From Variovorax paradoxus (GTDB lineage Bacteria > Pseudomonadota > Gammaproteobacteria > Burkholderiales > Burkholderiaceae_C): 64,000 nt of DNA. Location of the stretch: positions 43,333 through 107,332 of the forward strand of contig NZ_JAGGNW010000026.1 in assembly GCF_018614875.1 (NCBI RefSeq). The letters run 5' to 3'. Position numbers and translations under genes: made by a program. The notes below the pieces were generated by a model, which had not been told where the DNA came from, did not search any database, and saw nothing but the letters and a program-made list of their open reading frames with translations. This document shows, one piece after another, positions 41,407 to 50,274 of this stretch (its first letter is position 1; the number at the start of each line of letters is the position of its first letter).

Positions 41407-42447
41407 ATGGACTTATCAATCGCCAGCATCCTGACGCTGGACGGCCTCACCAATGGCGCGATCTATGCCCTGCTGGGCATGGGCATCGTGCTCGTCTTCA
41501 CGGTGACCCGCGTCATCTTCATCCCGCAGGGCGAATTCGTGGCGTACGGCGCGCTGACGCTGGCGATCTTCCAGACCGGCAAGACGCCGGGCACGGTGTG
41601 GCTGCTGCTCATACTGGCTGGCGTTGCCGCGCTGATGGATCTGGTCACGACCTGGCGGCACAGCGGCAGCGCGGCGGGCGGGCTGAAGGCGGCAGCGCGT
41701 ACCTTCGCCCTGCCGGCCATCATCTGCGCGGTGTCGGCGTGGGCCGGCCCGCGCAACCTGCCGATCGGCGTGCAGGCACTGCTCACGGTGTTCATCGTCA
41801 CGGCCTTCGGGCCGCTGGTATACCGCGTGGCGTACCAGTCGCTGGCCGGCGCGAGCTCGCTGGTGCTGCTGATCGTCTCGGTCGGCGTGCACTTCGCGAT
41901 GACGGGGCTGGGCCTGTTGTTCTTCGGCGCGGAAGGTTTTCGCAACCCGCCGTTCTGGGACGAGCGCATGGCGCTGGGCCCGCTGAACGTGAGCGGGCAG
42001 GCGTTGATCATCTTTGCCATGTCGGCCGCGCTGATCGTGCTGCTGTACCTGATGTTCGAGCGCAGCCTGTATGGCAAGGCGCTGCGGGCAACGGCCGTGA
42101 ACCGGCTGGGTGCGCGGCTCATGGGCATTTCCACCCAGGCAGCGGGGCAGCTCACTTTCGCGATGACGGCACTCATCGGTGCGCTCTCCGGCCTGCTGAT
42201 CGGGCCCACCACCACGGTGTTCTACGACTCCGGTTTTCTCATCGGCCTGAAAGGCTTCGTGGCTGCCGTGGTTGGCGGGCTTGCAAGCTACCCGGGTGCC
42301 CTGCTCGGTGCGCTGGCGGTGGGCGTGATCGAGTCCTTCGGTTCTTTCTGGGCGAGCTCGTTCAAGGAAGTGATCGTGTTCACCATCATCCTGCCTGTGC
42401 TGCTGTGGCGGTCGCTCAAGAGCGGCCATTCGGACGAGGAGCACTGA
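41407..42447 (+). CDS. livH: ABC transporter permease, LivH family
   Basis: A 346-residue inner-membrane permease with about nine helices. Family features are LTLDGLTNGAIYALLGMGIVLVF at the start, a long middle insertion, and RATAVNRLGARLMGIST before the C-terminal helices, which is the cytoplasmic coupling loop. Two bases separate it from the fused livM-livG gene. Confidence 0.93.
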   Translation: MDLSIASILTLDGLTNGAIYALLGMGIVLVFTVTRVIFIPQGEFVAYGALTLAIFQTGKTPGTVWLLLILAGVAALMDLVTTWRHSGSAAGGLKAAARTFALPAIICAVSAWAGPRNLPIGVQALLTVFIVTAFGPLVYRVAYQSLAGASSLVLLIVSVGVHFAMTGLGLLFFGAEGFRNPPFWDERMALGPLNVSGQALIIFAMSAALIVLLYLMFERSLYGKALRATAVNRLGARLMGISTQAAGQLTFAMTALIGALSGLLIGPTTTVFYDSGFLIGLKGFVAAVVGGLASYPGALLGALAVGVIESFGSFWASSFKEVIVFTIILPVLLWRSLKSGHSDEEH

Positions 42448-42448
42448 C

Positions 42449-44257
42449 ATGGAAGCCCTACTGAACCCCACCGCTCCCACGCCAGACAAGAGCCTGCTGC
42501 GCACCTGGGGCCCGCTCGCACTGATCCTGGTGCTCGTCGCGCTGCCGTTCCTGCCGCTGCCCGACTTCTGGATCATCCAGCTCAACTACATCGGCATCTA
42601 CACGCTGCCCGTGCTCGGCCTCGTGCTGCTCACCGGCGTTGGCGGCCTCACCTCCTTCGGGCAGGCGGCCTTCGTGGGCATCGGCGCGTACACCACCGCC
42701 TACCTCACGGTGAACACGGGCCTGTCGCCGTGGGTCACGCTGTTCATCGGCCTGGCGCTCACCGGCCTCAGCGCCGCGTTCATCGGCGCGATCACGCTGC
42801 GCATGTCGGGCCACTACCTGCCGCTGGCCACCATCGCATGGGCGCTGTCGCTGTACTACCTCATGGGCAACCTCGATGCGCTCGGCAAGTACGACGGCAT
42901 CCTGGGCGTGAAGGGGCTGTCGCTGTTCGGTTTCGAGTTCGGCCAGCAGCGGCTGTTCTACGGCGTGGTCTGGGCTTTCGCGGTCCTCGCGGCGTTCGCG
43001 GTGATCCGCCTGCTCGACTCGCGCAGCGGCCGCGCCATCCGTTCGCTGGCCGGCGGCTCGCAGATGGCCGAGGCCATGGGCGTGAACACGCTGCGCTTCA
43101 AGATCGGCATCTTCGTGCTGGCGGCCATGCTCGCATCGATCTCGGGCTGGCTGTTCGCGCACTTCCAGCGCACGGTGAACCCCTCGCCCTTCGGCCTGAA
43201 GATGGGCATCGAATACCTGTTCATGGCGGTGCTCGGCGGCGCGGCCCACGTGTGGGGCGCGATTGCCGGCGCCGGCGTGGTGAAACTGCTCGAAGACCAA
43301 TTGCAGGTGCTGCTGCCAAAGCTGATCGGCACGGCCGGCAGCTACGAGCTGATCGTGTTCGGCATCATGATCGTGCTGGTGCTCAAGTATCTGCCCAGCG
43401 GGCTGTGGGCCTTCGTCGACCGGCGCCTGCCGCGTCCGCGCCGCAGCGTCGACTGGCAGGGCGCCAAGGACCTGCCCGCACGCGCCAAGCCGGCCGCGGG
43501 CGAGGTGGTGCTCGACGTGCAGGCCATCCGCAAGACCTTCGGCGGACTGGTGGCGGTGAACGACATCAGCTTCCAGACGCGCGCCGGCCAGATCGTCGGC
43601 CTGATCGGGCCGAACGGCGCGGGCAAGTCGACCACCTTCAACCTCGTGACCGGTGTGCTCGGGCTTTCGGGCGGCGCGGTGCGCTTCCGTGGCGAGGCCA
43701 TCGGCGGCCTGGGCGCGCGGCAGATCGCGCAGCGCGGCGTGTCGCGCACCTTCCAGCATGTGAAGATGGTGGCCGACATGACGGTGCTCGAGAACGTGGC
43801 GCTGGGTGCCCATCTGCGCGGCCACAAGGGTGCCGTCGCCGCCATGCTGCGCATCGACCGCACGGAAGAGCGCGCGCTGTTCCGCGAGGCCGAGCGCCAG
43901 CTGCAGCGCGTGGGCATGGGCGACTACCTGCACGAGATCGCGGGTAACCTCGCCATGGGCCAGCAGCGCCTGCTGGAGATCGCGCGCGCACTGTGCGCCG
44001 ACCCGGCCCTGCTGCTGCTCGACGAGCCCGCAGCCGGCCTGCGCCACAAGGAAAAGGAAGCGCTGGGCAAGGTGCTTCGGCAGTTGCGCAGCGAAGGCAT
44101 GAGCATCCTGCTGGTGGAGCACGACATGGGGCTGGTGATGGACATCTGCGATCACATCGTGGTGATGGAATTCGGCACGCACCTGATGGAGGGCACGCCT
44201 GCCGAAGTGCAGAACAGCGACAAGGTGCGCGCGGCTTACCTCGGAACGGAGCATTGA
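42449..44257 (+). CDS. Fused ABC transporter permease (LivM) and ATPase (LivG)
   Basis: One 602-residue chain. Residues about 1-325 form a LivM-type permease (GVGGLTSFGQAAFVGIGAY; SLAGGSQMAEAMGVNTLRFK coupling loop). A linker of about 25 residues leads to a LivG-type ATPase (about 352-602) with Walker A GPNGAGKST near residue 389, signature LAMGQQRLLEIARAL and Walker B LLLLDEPAAGL, then the D-loop and switch His in LLVEHDMGL. The frame is open throughout with no internal stop or second ribosome binding site, so it is a true fusion. livF follows after one base. Confidence 0.95.
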   Translation: MEALLNPTAPTPDKSLLRTWGPLALILVLVALPFLPLPDFWIIQLNYIGIYTLPVLGLVLLTGVGGLTSFGQAAFVGIGAYTTAYLTVNTGLSPWVTLFIGLALTGLSAAFIGAITLRMSGHYLPLATIAWALSLYYLMGNLDALGKYDGILGVKGLSLFGFEFGQQRLFYGVVWAFAVLAAFAVIRLLDSRSGRAIRSLAGGSQMAEAMGVNTLRFKIGIFVLAAMLASISGWLFAHFQRTVNPSPFGLKMGIEYLFMAVLGGAAHVWGAIAGAGVVKLLEDQLQVLLPKLIGTAGSYELIVFGIMIVLVLKYLPSGLWAFVDRRLPRPRRSVDWQGAKDLPARAKPAAGEVVLDVQAIRKTFGGLVAVNDISFQTRAGQIVGLIGPNGAGKSTTFNLVTGVLGLSGGAVRFRGEAIGGLGARQIAQRGVSRTFQHVKMVADMTVLENVALGAHLRGHKGAVAAMLRIDRTEERALFREAERQLQRVGMGDYLHEIAGNLAMGQQRLLEIARALCADPALLLLDEPAAGLRHKEKEALGKVLRQLRSEGMSILLVEHDMGLVMDICDHIVVMEFGTHLMEGTPAEVQNSDKVRAAYLGTEH

Positions 44258-44258
44258 G

Positions 44259-44996
44259 ATGACCACAGCCCCCTTGCTCCACATCCGCGACCTGCACGCC
44301 GGCTACGGCCGTGCCGAAGTGCTGCACGGCATCGACCTGAAAGCCGGCCAGGGCAGCGTCGTTACCGTGATCGGCCCGAACGGCGCCGGCAAATCCACGC
44401 TGCTCAATGCGCTGATGGGCGTGCTGCCTTCGAAGGGCGTCATCGAGTTCAAGGGCCAGCCGATTTCCGCGCTGTCGCTCGAAGAACGCGTGATGCTCGG
44501 CATCGCGCTCGTGCCCGAGAAGCGCGAGCTGTTCGGCACCATGCCGGTGGAAGACAACCTCGTGCTCGGCGGTTTTCGCCAGGTGCGGCTGCGCAACAAG
44601 CAGTGGCGCGACCGCATCGACGAGGTCTACACGCTGTTCCCGCGCCTGAAGGAGCGCCGCGCGCAACTGGCCGGCACGCTCTCGGGCGGCGAGCGGCAGA
44701 TGCTGGCGGTAGGCCGCGCACTGATGTCGCGCCCCACGCTGCTGATGCTCGACGAACCCAGCCTCGGCCTGGCGCCGCTGGTGGTGCAGGAAATCTTCCG
44801 CACCGTCGATGCGCTGCGCGCCACGGGCGTGACCATCCTGCTGGTCGAGCAGAACGCGCGCGCCGCCCTCGAAGTGGCCGACCACGGCTACGTGCTCGAG
44901 ATGGGCAGCGTGAGCCTCGAAGGCGAAGCGAAGAAGCTGGCCGTCGACTCCCGCGTGATCGACACCTACCTGGGCGCGGCAAGAAAAGCCGCCTGA
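44259..44996 (+). CDS. livF: ABC transporter ATPase, LivF family
   Basis: A 245-residue ATPase: Walker A GPNGAGKST near residue 39, Q-loop region, signature LSGGERQMLAVGRALM, Walker B LLMLDEPSLGLAPL and switch His replaced by Gln in LLVEQNARAAL, as is normal for LivF. It would form the ATPase dimer with the LivG half of the preceding fusion protein. Confidence 0.95.
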   Translation: MTTAPLLHIRDLHAGYGRAEVLHGIDLKAGQGSVVTVIGPNGAGKSTLLNALMGVLPSKGVIEFKGQPISALSLEERVMLGIALVPEKRELFGTMPVEDNLVLGGFRQVRLRNKQWRDRIDEVYTLFPRLKERRAQLAGTLSGGERQMLAVGRALMSRPTLLMLDEPSLGLAPLVVQEIFRTVDALRATGVTILLVEQNARAALEVADHGYVLEMGSVSLEGEAKKLAVDSRVIDTYLGAARKAA

Positions 44997-45034
44997 AGAA
45001 GGCAAGGCCGCGGCCTGCGCGGCAAGGAGACGAC

Positions 45035-46771
45035 ATGAACCGACAGCGCCACATTCCCATCGGCCTGTGCGCGACCGCGCTCGGCGTGGCCGCCTTGCTT
45101 GCGGCCTGCGCGGTGCGTCCACCCGCAGCGCACGCACCGCTGGCCGCCGCGCGGCCCGGCACGCTGCAGGCCTGCACCGACCTGGCCGCGCGCGCCGTGC
45201 TGCCGGGCACGGTCTACACCTCGGCCACCGAGGTGCCGGCCGGCACCGTCACGGTCGGCGGCATCGCCATGGCCGCGCCCGCGCACTGCCTAGTGCAAGG
45301 CCGCATGAACGAACGCTCGAGCCCGGTCGACAACCAGCGCTATGCCGTCGGCTTCGAGATGCGGCTGCCCGTGGCATGGAACGGCCGCTTCTTCTACCAG
45401 GCCAACGGCGGGCTCGACGGCGTGGTGGTGCCCGCGCTCGGCGGCATCGGTGGTGGCGGCCCGCGCAGCAGCGCGCTGCAGATGGGCTTTGCTGTCATCA
45501 GTTCCGATGCCGGCCATGCCGGTTCGATGGGACCGCGCTTCGGGCTCGACCCGCAGGCGCGGCTCGACTACGGCTACAACGCCGTCGCGCAGCTCACGCC
45601 GATGGCGAAGAACCTGATCGCCAAGGCCTACGGACGCGGGCCGGACCGCTCCTACTTCGGTGGCTGCTCCAACGGCGGTCGGCATGCGATGGTGGCCGCC
45701 GTGCGTTCGGCGCAGCAGTACGACGGCATCCTTGCGGGCGACCCCGGCTTCAACCTGCCGAAGGCGGCGGTGGCACAGCTCTACGGCGCGCAGCAATACG
45801 CGGCCGTGGCCAGCGCGAAGACGCCGGCCGGCCAGCCCGTCCTGCAAAGCGCCTTCACGCCGGCCGAGATGAAGCTCGTGGCCGACAAGGTGCTGCAGCG
45901 CTGCGATGCACTCGACGGATTGGCGGACGGCATCGTGTCGAACGTGCAGGCGTGCAAGACGCGCTTCGACATCCAGACGGCCGTGCCCACTTGCGCCGCC
46001 GGCACGCGCGACGGCATGTGCCTCAGCGCACCGCAAAAGGATGTGCTCGCCAACGTGTTCGTCAGGGGCGCGCGCAACGGCGCGGGCCAGCCGATCTACA
46101 GCAGCTTCCCGTTCGACTCGGGTGTGAGCGGCAGCAACTGGCGCGAGTGGAAGTTCGCGAGCCCGGCGACGCGCGACGCAGGCGCCGTGGCTTTCATCTT
46201 CAGCACGCCGCCGCTGGCCGAGCGGCCGCAGGGCCTGCCCTTTGCGCTGGGCTTCGACATGGACCGCGACGCACCGCGCATTGCCGCGACCGATGGCGTG
46301 TTCCGCGAGTCGGCGCTGTCGTTCATGACGCCGCCGGACGCGGCCAACCTCGGTGCGCTGCGCGACCGTGGCGGCCGCATGGTCGTCTACCACGGCACCA
46401 GCGACCCGGTGTTCTCGTCCGACGACACCGCAGCCTGGTACGCGAGCGTTCAGGCCGCGAACGGCGGCGATGCATCTTCGTTCGCGCGCTACTTCCCCGT
46501 GCCCGGCATGAACCACTGCGCGGGCGGCCCGGCCACCGACCAGTTCGACATGCTGAGCGCGCTGGTCGATTGGGTCGAGCAGGGCAAGGCACCCGCGTCG
46601 GTCACTGCCGCCGCGCGCGGCGCGGGCACGGCGGTGCCCAACGCCGAAGTGCCGGCCAACTGGTCGGCGCAGCGCACGCGGCCGCTGTGCCCCTATCCAC
46701 AGGTCGCCACCTACACCGGCGGCGACACGGAGCGCGCGAGCAGCTTCGCCTGCAAGCCCCCTGCCCCTTAG
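45035..46771 (+). CDS. Tannase/feruloyl esterase family lipoprotein
   Basis: A 578-residue exported esterase; the lipobox LLAAC (Cys25) predicts anchoring to the outer membrane or periplasmic face. Catalytic elements: nucleophile in YFGGCSNGGRHAM (GCSNGG, near residue 211), Asp in YHGTSDPVFSS and His in PGMNHCAGG; the Cys beside Ser and His would form the family's disulfide. Tannase-family enzymes cleave ester links of feruloyl, galloyl or similar groups. Position behind the importer suggests it releases the transported aromatic acid outside the cytoplasm. AAGGAGA ribosome binding site before ATG 45035. Confidence 0.9.
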   Translation: MNRQRHIPIGLCATALGVAALLAACAVRPPAAHAPLAAARPGTLQACTDLAARAVLPGTVYTSATEVPAGTVTVGGIAMAAPAHCLVQGRMNERSSPVDNQRYAVGFEMRLPVAWNGRFFYQANGGLDGVVVPALGGIGGGGPRSSALQMGFAVISSDAGHAGSMGPRFGLDPQARLDYGYNAVAQLTPMAKNLIAKAYGRGPDRSYFGGCSNGGRHAMVAAVRSAQQYDGILAGDPGFNLPKAAVAQLYGAQQYAAVASAKTPAGQPVLQSAFTPAEMKLVADKVLQRCDALDGLADGIVSNVQACKTRFDIQTAVPTCAAGTRDGMCLSAPQKDVLANVFVRGARNGAGQPIYSSFPFDSGVSGSNWREWKFASPATRDAGAVAFIFSTPPLAERPQGLPFALGFDMDRDAPRIAATDGVFRESALSFMTPPDAANLGALRDRGGRMVVYHGTSDPVFSSDDTAAWYASVQAANGGDASSFARYFPVPGMNHCAGGPATDQFDMLSALVDWVEQGKAPASVTAAARGAGTAVPNAEVPANWSAQRTRPLCPYPQVATYTGGDTERASSFACKPPAP

Positions 46772-46786
46772 ATTCCCGCTCCCCCG

Positions 46787-48541
46787 ATGGACTACCAACC
46801 CCACCCCGAAGACGTCCGCTTTCTGCTCAATGCCGTGCTCGATGCGCCCGCGTGCCTGGCTGCGCTCGCGCCTTTTGCCGAAGTCGACGAGGCGCTGCAG
46901 TCGCAGGTGCTCGAAGAAGCGGGCCGCTTCGTCGGCGAAGTGGTGGCACCGATCAACCGCGGCGGCGACGAAATCGGATGCCGCTTCGCCGACGGCGAGG
47001 TCGTTTCGCCTCCGGGCTTTCGCGAGGCGTACCAGGCCTTCGTCGACGGCGGCTGGCCTGCCCTCTCGGCCGCGACGGAAGACGGCGGCCAGGGCCTGCC
47101 CGCGGTGCTCGAAGCCGTGCTCTACGAATGGCTGGCCGCCGCCAACCACGGCCTCACGATGGCGCCGGGCCTGCTGCATGGCGCCTATGCCTGCCTCAAG
47201 CACCACGGCAGCGACGAACTGCGCGAACGCTATCTCTCGAAGATCGCCACCGGCGAATGGCTCGCCACCATGTGCCTGACCGAAGCCCATGCGGGCAGCG
47301 ACCTGGGCCAGGTGCGCACGCGCGCCGTGCCGCAGGCCGATGGCAGCCTGCGGGTGAGCGGCGGCAAGATCTTCATCTCGGGCGGCGAGCACGACCTGAC
47401 GCCCAACATCGTGCATCTGGTGCTGTGCCGGCTGCCCGATGCGCCCGCGGGACCGAAGGGCCTGTCGCTCGTGCTGGTGCCCAAGCTGCTGCCCGGCGGC
47501 GCGCGCAATGCGGTGCACTGCGAACGCATCGAAGAGAAGATGGGTCTGCACGGCAGCCCCACCTGCACGATGCGCTTCGACGACGCCACCGGCTGGCTGG
47601 TCGGCGAGCCCGGCCGCGGTTTGGCCGCGATGTTCGTGATGATGAATTCGGCGCGCCTGCACGTGGCGCTGCAGGGCATCGGCCTGCTCGACGCCGCCTG
47701 GCAGAAGGCCGACGCCTATGCGGCCGAACGCCGCCAGATGCGCGCGCCCGGCGCCGTGCCCGCGAGCCGCGGCAACGAGCCCGCCGACCTGATCGCCGAG
47801 CACCCCGCCATCCGCCGCATCCTCGATACGCAGCGCGCCTGGATCGACGGTGCGCGCACCCTCGCCTACCGCAGCGCGCTGATGCTCGACGTGGCCGCGC
47901 ATGATGCCGACCCGAAGGCGCGCGAACGCGCGCAGCGCTGGTGTTCGCTGGTCACGCCCGTCCTCAAGGCCGCCTGCACGCACCAGGCCTTCCATGGCGC
48001 GAGCGAATGCCTGCAGGTGTTCGGCGGGCACGGCTACGTGCGCGAATGGGGCATCGAGCAGATCGTGCGCGACGCGCGCGTGACCATGATCTACGAGGGC
48101 ACCAACGAGATCCAGGCCATCGACCTGCTGGTGCGCAAGGTGCTTCCCGACGGCGGCGCCGGCATGTCGGCCGTGCTGCTCGAGCTGCGCGACACGCTCG
48201 ACGCCTCGCGCGAGGCCGATGCCGACGCGCAGCGCCGGCTCGCGCAGCTGCGCTACCTGGGCACCACCGTCGCGACGGCCGCGCAGGCCAATCCCGTGCT
48301 GCCGTACGAGGTGGCCGACGACTACCTGCGCGTGGTGATGCTCGGGATGATGGCCTGGGCCTGGGCGCGCATCGACGCGGCCGAGGCCACGGAAGCCGAG
48401 CGCTCCGCACGCAGCGGCGCCGCGGCGGCGTTCCGGCGCTGGGTGCTGCCGGAGTTCGAGATGCGGCACGGCATCGTCAAGCGCGCCTGCGAAGGCATTG
48501 CGCTTGCGCACGGCGCGGCCGGAAGCCCCGCGCGGCCCTGA
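46787..48541 (+). CDS. Acyl-CoA dehydrogenase, long form
   Basis: A 584-residue flavoprotein with the extra N-terminal (DVRFLLNAVLDAP) and C-terminal domains of the large bacterial acyl-CoA dehydrogenases. FAD and substrate sites show in TMCLTEAHAGSDLGQVRTRA, KIFISGGEHD and FGGHGYVREWGIEQIVRDARVTMIYEGTNEIQAIDL, where the Glu of YEGTNE is the catalytic base position. In context it may desaturate a phenylpropanoyl-CoA so that saturated side chains can enter the same route. 15 bp after the esterase gene. Confidence 0.93.
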   Translation: MDYQPHPEDVRFLLNAVLDAPACLAALAPFAEVDEALQSQVLEEAGRFVGEVVAPINRGGDEIGCRFADGEVVSPPGFREAYQAFVDGGWPALSAATEDGGQGLPAVLEAVLYEWLAAANHGLTMAPGLLHGAYACLKHHGSDELRERYLSKIATGEWLATMCLTEAHAGSDLGQVRTRAVPQADGSLRVSGGKIFISGGEHDLTPNIVHLVLCRLPDAPAGPKGLSLVLVPKLLPGGARNAVHCERIEEKMGLHGSPTCTMRFDDATGWLVGEPGRGLAAMFVMMNSARLHVALQGIGLLDAAWQKADAYAAERRQMRAPGAVPASRGNEPADLIAEHPAIRRILDTQRAWIDGARTLAYRSALMLDVAAHDADPKARERAQRWCSLVTPVLKAACTHQAFHGASECLQVFGGHGYVREWGIEQIVRDARVTMIYEGTNEIQAIDLLVRKVLPDGGAGMSAVLLELRDTLDASREADADAQRRLAQLRYLGTTVATAAQANPVLPYEVADDYLRVVMLGMMAWAWARIDAAEATEAERSARSGAAAAFRRWVLPEFEMRHGIVKRACEGIALAHGAAGSPARP

Positions 48542-48620
48542 ACCGGCCGCCTCCCGGGCGCCAGCTTCGATATGCAACATGGTGATTGCCTGTCGGCGCA
48601 ATTGGGTGAACAATGAACAC

Positions 48621-48636
48621 GCAACCATTTTGTTGC
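48621..48636. promoter_or_regulatory. Palindrome upstream of the SRPBCC-ArsR pair
   Basis: GCAAC, six bases (CATTTT), GTTGC: a perfect 5-bp inverted repeat 40 bp before the SRPBCC start. It could be the ArsR-type regulator's own operator, but one short palindrome is weak evidence. Confidence 0.3.
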
Positions 48637-48675
48637 CTGTTCAAGTCCATCCATTCACGCCCCAGGAGAAACACC

Positions 48676-49155
48676 ATGCCCCACGAGAGCCGCACCGAAT
48701 CCACCGACCGCATCGAACGCAGCATCCTGATCCAGGCACCGCGCTCGAAGGTATGGCAGCTGTTGTCCGATGCAGAGCGCTTCGGCCGCTGGTTCGGCGC
48801 CGACCTCGCAGGCCAGCGCTTCGCACCCGGCGAAACGGCCCGCGGGCCGATCACCATCGAGGGCTACACGCATGTCATGTTCGACGTCAAGGTGGAGCGT
48901 GTCGAGCCCCAGAGCCTGCTGTCGTGGCGCTGGCATCCCTACGCCGTCGACCCCAAGGTGGACTACAGCCAGGAGGAGCCCACGCTCGTCACCTGGACGC
49001 TGCACGACGCGCCCGGCAATGCGACCTTGGTCAGGACGGTCGAATCCGGCTTCGACAAGGTGCCGCCGCACCGCCGCCTCGAGGCCTTCCGCATGAACAC
49101 GGGCGGCTGGGAAGCGCAGCTCGACAATGTGCGCCGCCATGCCGAACAAGGCTGA
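48676..49155 (+). CDS. SRPBCC (AHSA1-like) domain protein
   Basis: A 159-residue START-like fold: IERSILIQAPRSKVWQLLSDAERFGRWFG at the start, then VERVEPQSLLSWRWHP, and a C-terminal helix GGWEAQLDNVRRHAEQ. Such proteins bind hydrophobic ligands or assist other proteins; no enzymatic residues are evident. I chose the ATG at 48676 after AGGAGA; an upstream ATG at 48613 adds 21 unconserved residues. It overlaps the following ArsR gene, a pairing seen in many bacteria. Confidence 0.85.
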   Translation: MPHESRTESTDRIERSILIQAPRSKVWQLLSDAERFGRWFGADLAGQRFAPGETARGPITIEGYTHVMFDVKVERVEPQSLLSWRWHPYAVDPKVDYSQEEPTLVTWTLHDAPGNATLVRTVESGFDKVPPHRRLEAFRMNTGGWEAQLDNVRRHAEQG

Positions 49156-49525
49156 TTCCGCACCCGCCGGGCGCCATGGCCCTCTGGCGCCGCCCACGAT
49201 TGCCGCACCGCCGCCCCGGCTCGCCAGCGTGTTCTTCGCGCTCGGCGACGCCACGCGTCTGCGGCTGGTGGCGGTGTTGTGCGCGGGTGGTGCGTTCTCG
49301 ATCTCCCAGCTCACGGCCAGCACCGACATCAGCCGGCAGGCCGTGACCAGGCACCTTCAGGTGCTTGGCGACGCGGGACTGGTGACGGACCTGAGGCTCG
49401 GCCGCGAACGGCTGTGGCAGTTCGACCCCACGCAGCTCGAGGAAGCGCGCCGCACGCTCGAGGTCATCGGGCGCCAGTGGGAAGCGGCGCTGGCAAAACT
49501 GAAGGCGTTTGCCGAAGTGGGCTGA
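49139..49525 (+). CDS. ArsR family transcriptional regulator
   Basis: A 128-residue winged helix-turn-helix protein. RLASVFFALGDATRLRLVAVL, then SISQLTASTDISRQAVTRHLQVLGDAGLV, is the ArsR DNA-binding core. No Cys-rich metal site (CxC) is present, so it is probably not a metal sensor. It overlaps the SRPBCC gene by 17 bp and probably autoregulates that pair. Confidence 0.88.
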   Translation: MPNKADSAPAGRHGPLAPPTIAAPPPRLASVFFALGDATRLRLVAVLCAGGAFSISQLTASTDISRQAVTRHLQVLGDAGLVTDLRLGRERLWQFDPTQLEEARRTLEVIGRQWEAALAKLKAFAEVG

Positions 49526-49779
49526 CCGCGGCAGCGGCCGCAACGCTCGCGACCGTGCGGCCTGGCGCCTCGGCGGTCTCGAAGTTCGGGCTCCAGTCGC
49601 CGTCCACCGGCTCGAGCAGCAGCTCGGACCGCGGCAGGCCCGCGCCGCAGTAATCGAAGATGCCATGGTCGATCTGGGTCCGCATCGCGCCGAAGTAGCC
49701 GTGGCGCGCGTGCTGCTGGTCACCACGCCCAGGCCGCGGGTGCCGGCCATAGGCTGACAGGCGTTACGCTCTGGCCATC
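49526..49779 (-). other. Gap without a convincing gene; possible coding relic on the minus strand
   Basis: Nothing on the plus strand. On the minus strand the frame between a TAA near 49762 and a stop at 49464 reads a protein-like stretch (HGYFGAMRTQIDHGIFDYCGAG and PRSELLLEPVDGDWSPNFE). There is no plausible start upstream and it runs into the ArsR gene, so it may be a decayed gene end or chance in GC-rich DNA. Confidence 0.3.
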
Positions 49780-50259
49780 ATGCATCGACCCTCCAAGAAC
49801 AGTTCCGCAAAAACAGAGCCGACCGGCAAGCCGGACCGGCTCGACGCCCGCATGCTGGAAGCCCTGGTCGGCTACAACGCGCGCCGCGCCTGGCTGATCG
49901 TGAGCGGCGTGTTCGCCGAGCGCATGGCGCCGTACGGCCTCAAGCAGATCGACTTCTCGGTGCTGTCGCTGCTGGCGCACAACCCGGGCGCCACCTCGCG
50001 CCAGCTGTGCAACACGCTCGACATCCTGCCGCCCAACTTGGTGAGCCTGGTCGCCACGCTGGACAGCCGCGGGCTCATCGAACGCCGCCCGCATCCGCAC
50101 GACGGCCGCGCGGTGGGACTGCATCTCACCGAGGCGGGCGAAAAGCTGATTCGCGAGGCCGAGCAGACGGTGACGCAGCTCGAGGCGGATGCCAGCGCCC
50201 GGCTCACGGCGCGCGAGCGCGAAACGCTGATCCGGCTGTTGCAGAAGATCTACCTCTGA
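49780..50259 (+). CDS. MarR-type transcriptional regulator (copy B)
   Basis: A 159-residue winged-helix regulator, clearly paralogous to the one at 31891: both share LVGYNARRA, GLK..DFSVLSL, AHNPG.TSRQLC.TLD.LPPNLV, GLIERRPHP and a C-terminal ETLIRLLQK-type helix. It stands at the right edge of the catabolic island, apart from any gene it could autoregulate closely except itself. It may respond to the same kind of ligand as copy A. Convergent with the TetR gene (15-bp gap). Confidence 0.9.
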   Translation: MHRPSKNSSAKTEPTGKPDRLDARMLEALVGYNARRAWLIVSGVFAERMAPYGLKQIDFSVLSLLAHNPGATSRQLCNTLDILPPNLVSLVATLDSRGLIERRPHPHDGRAVGLHLTEAGEKLIREAEQTVTQLEADASARLTARERETLIRLLQKIYL

Positions 50260-50274
50260 CCCCCCGCGCGGCTG

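Noticed and set aside
31891..50259. The catabolic island as an integrated mobile element
   Set aside because: I found no integrase, transposase, tRNA target or flanking direct repeats. Horizontal transfer is possible but needs a composition or phylogeny test that I cannot run.
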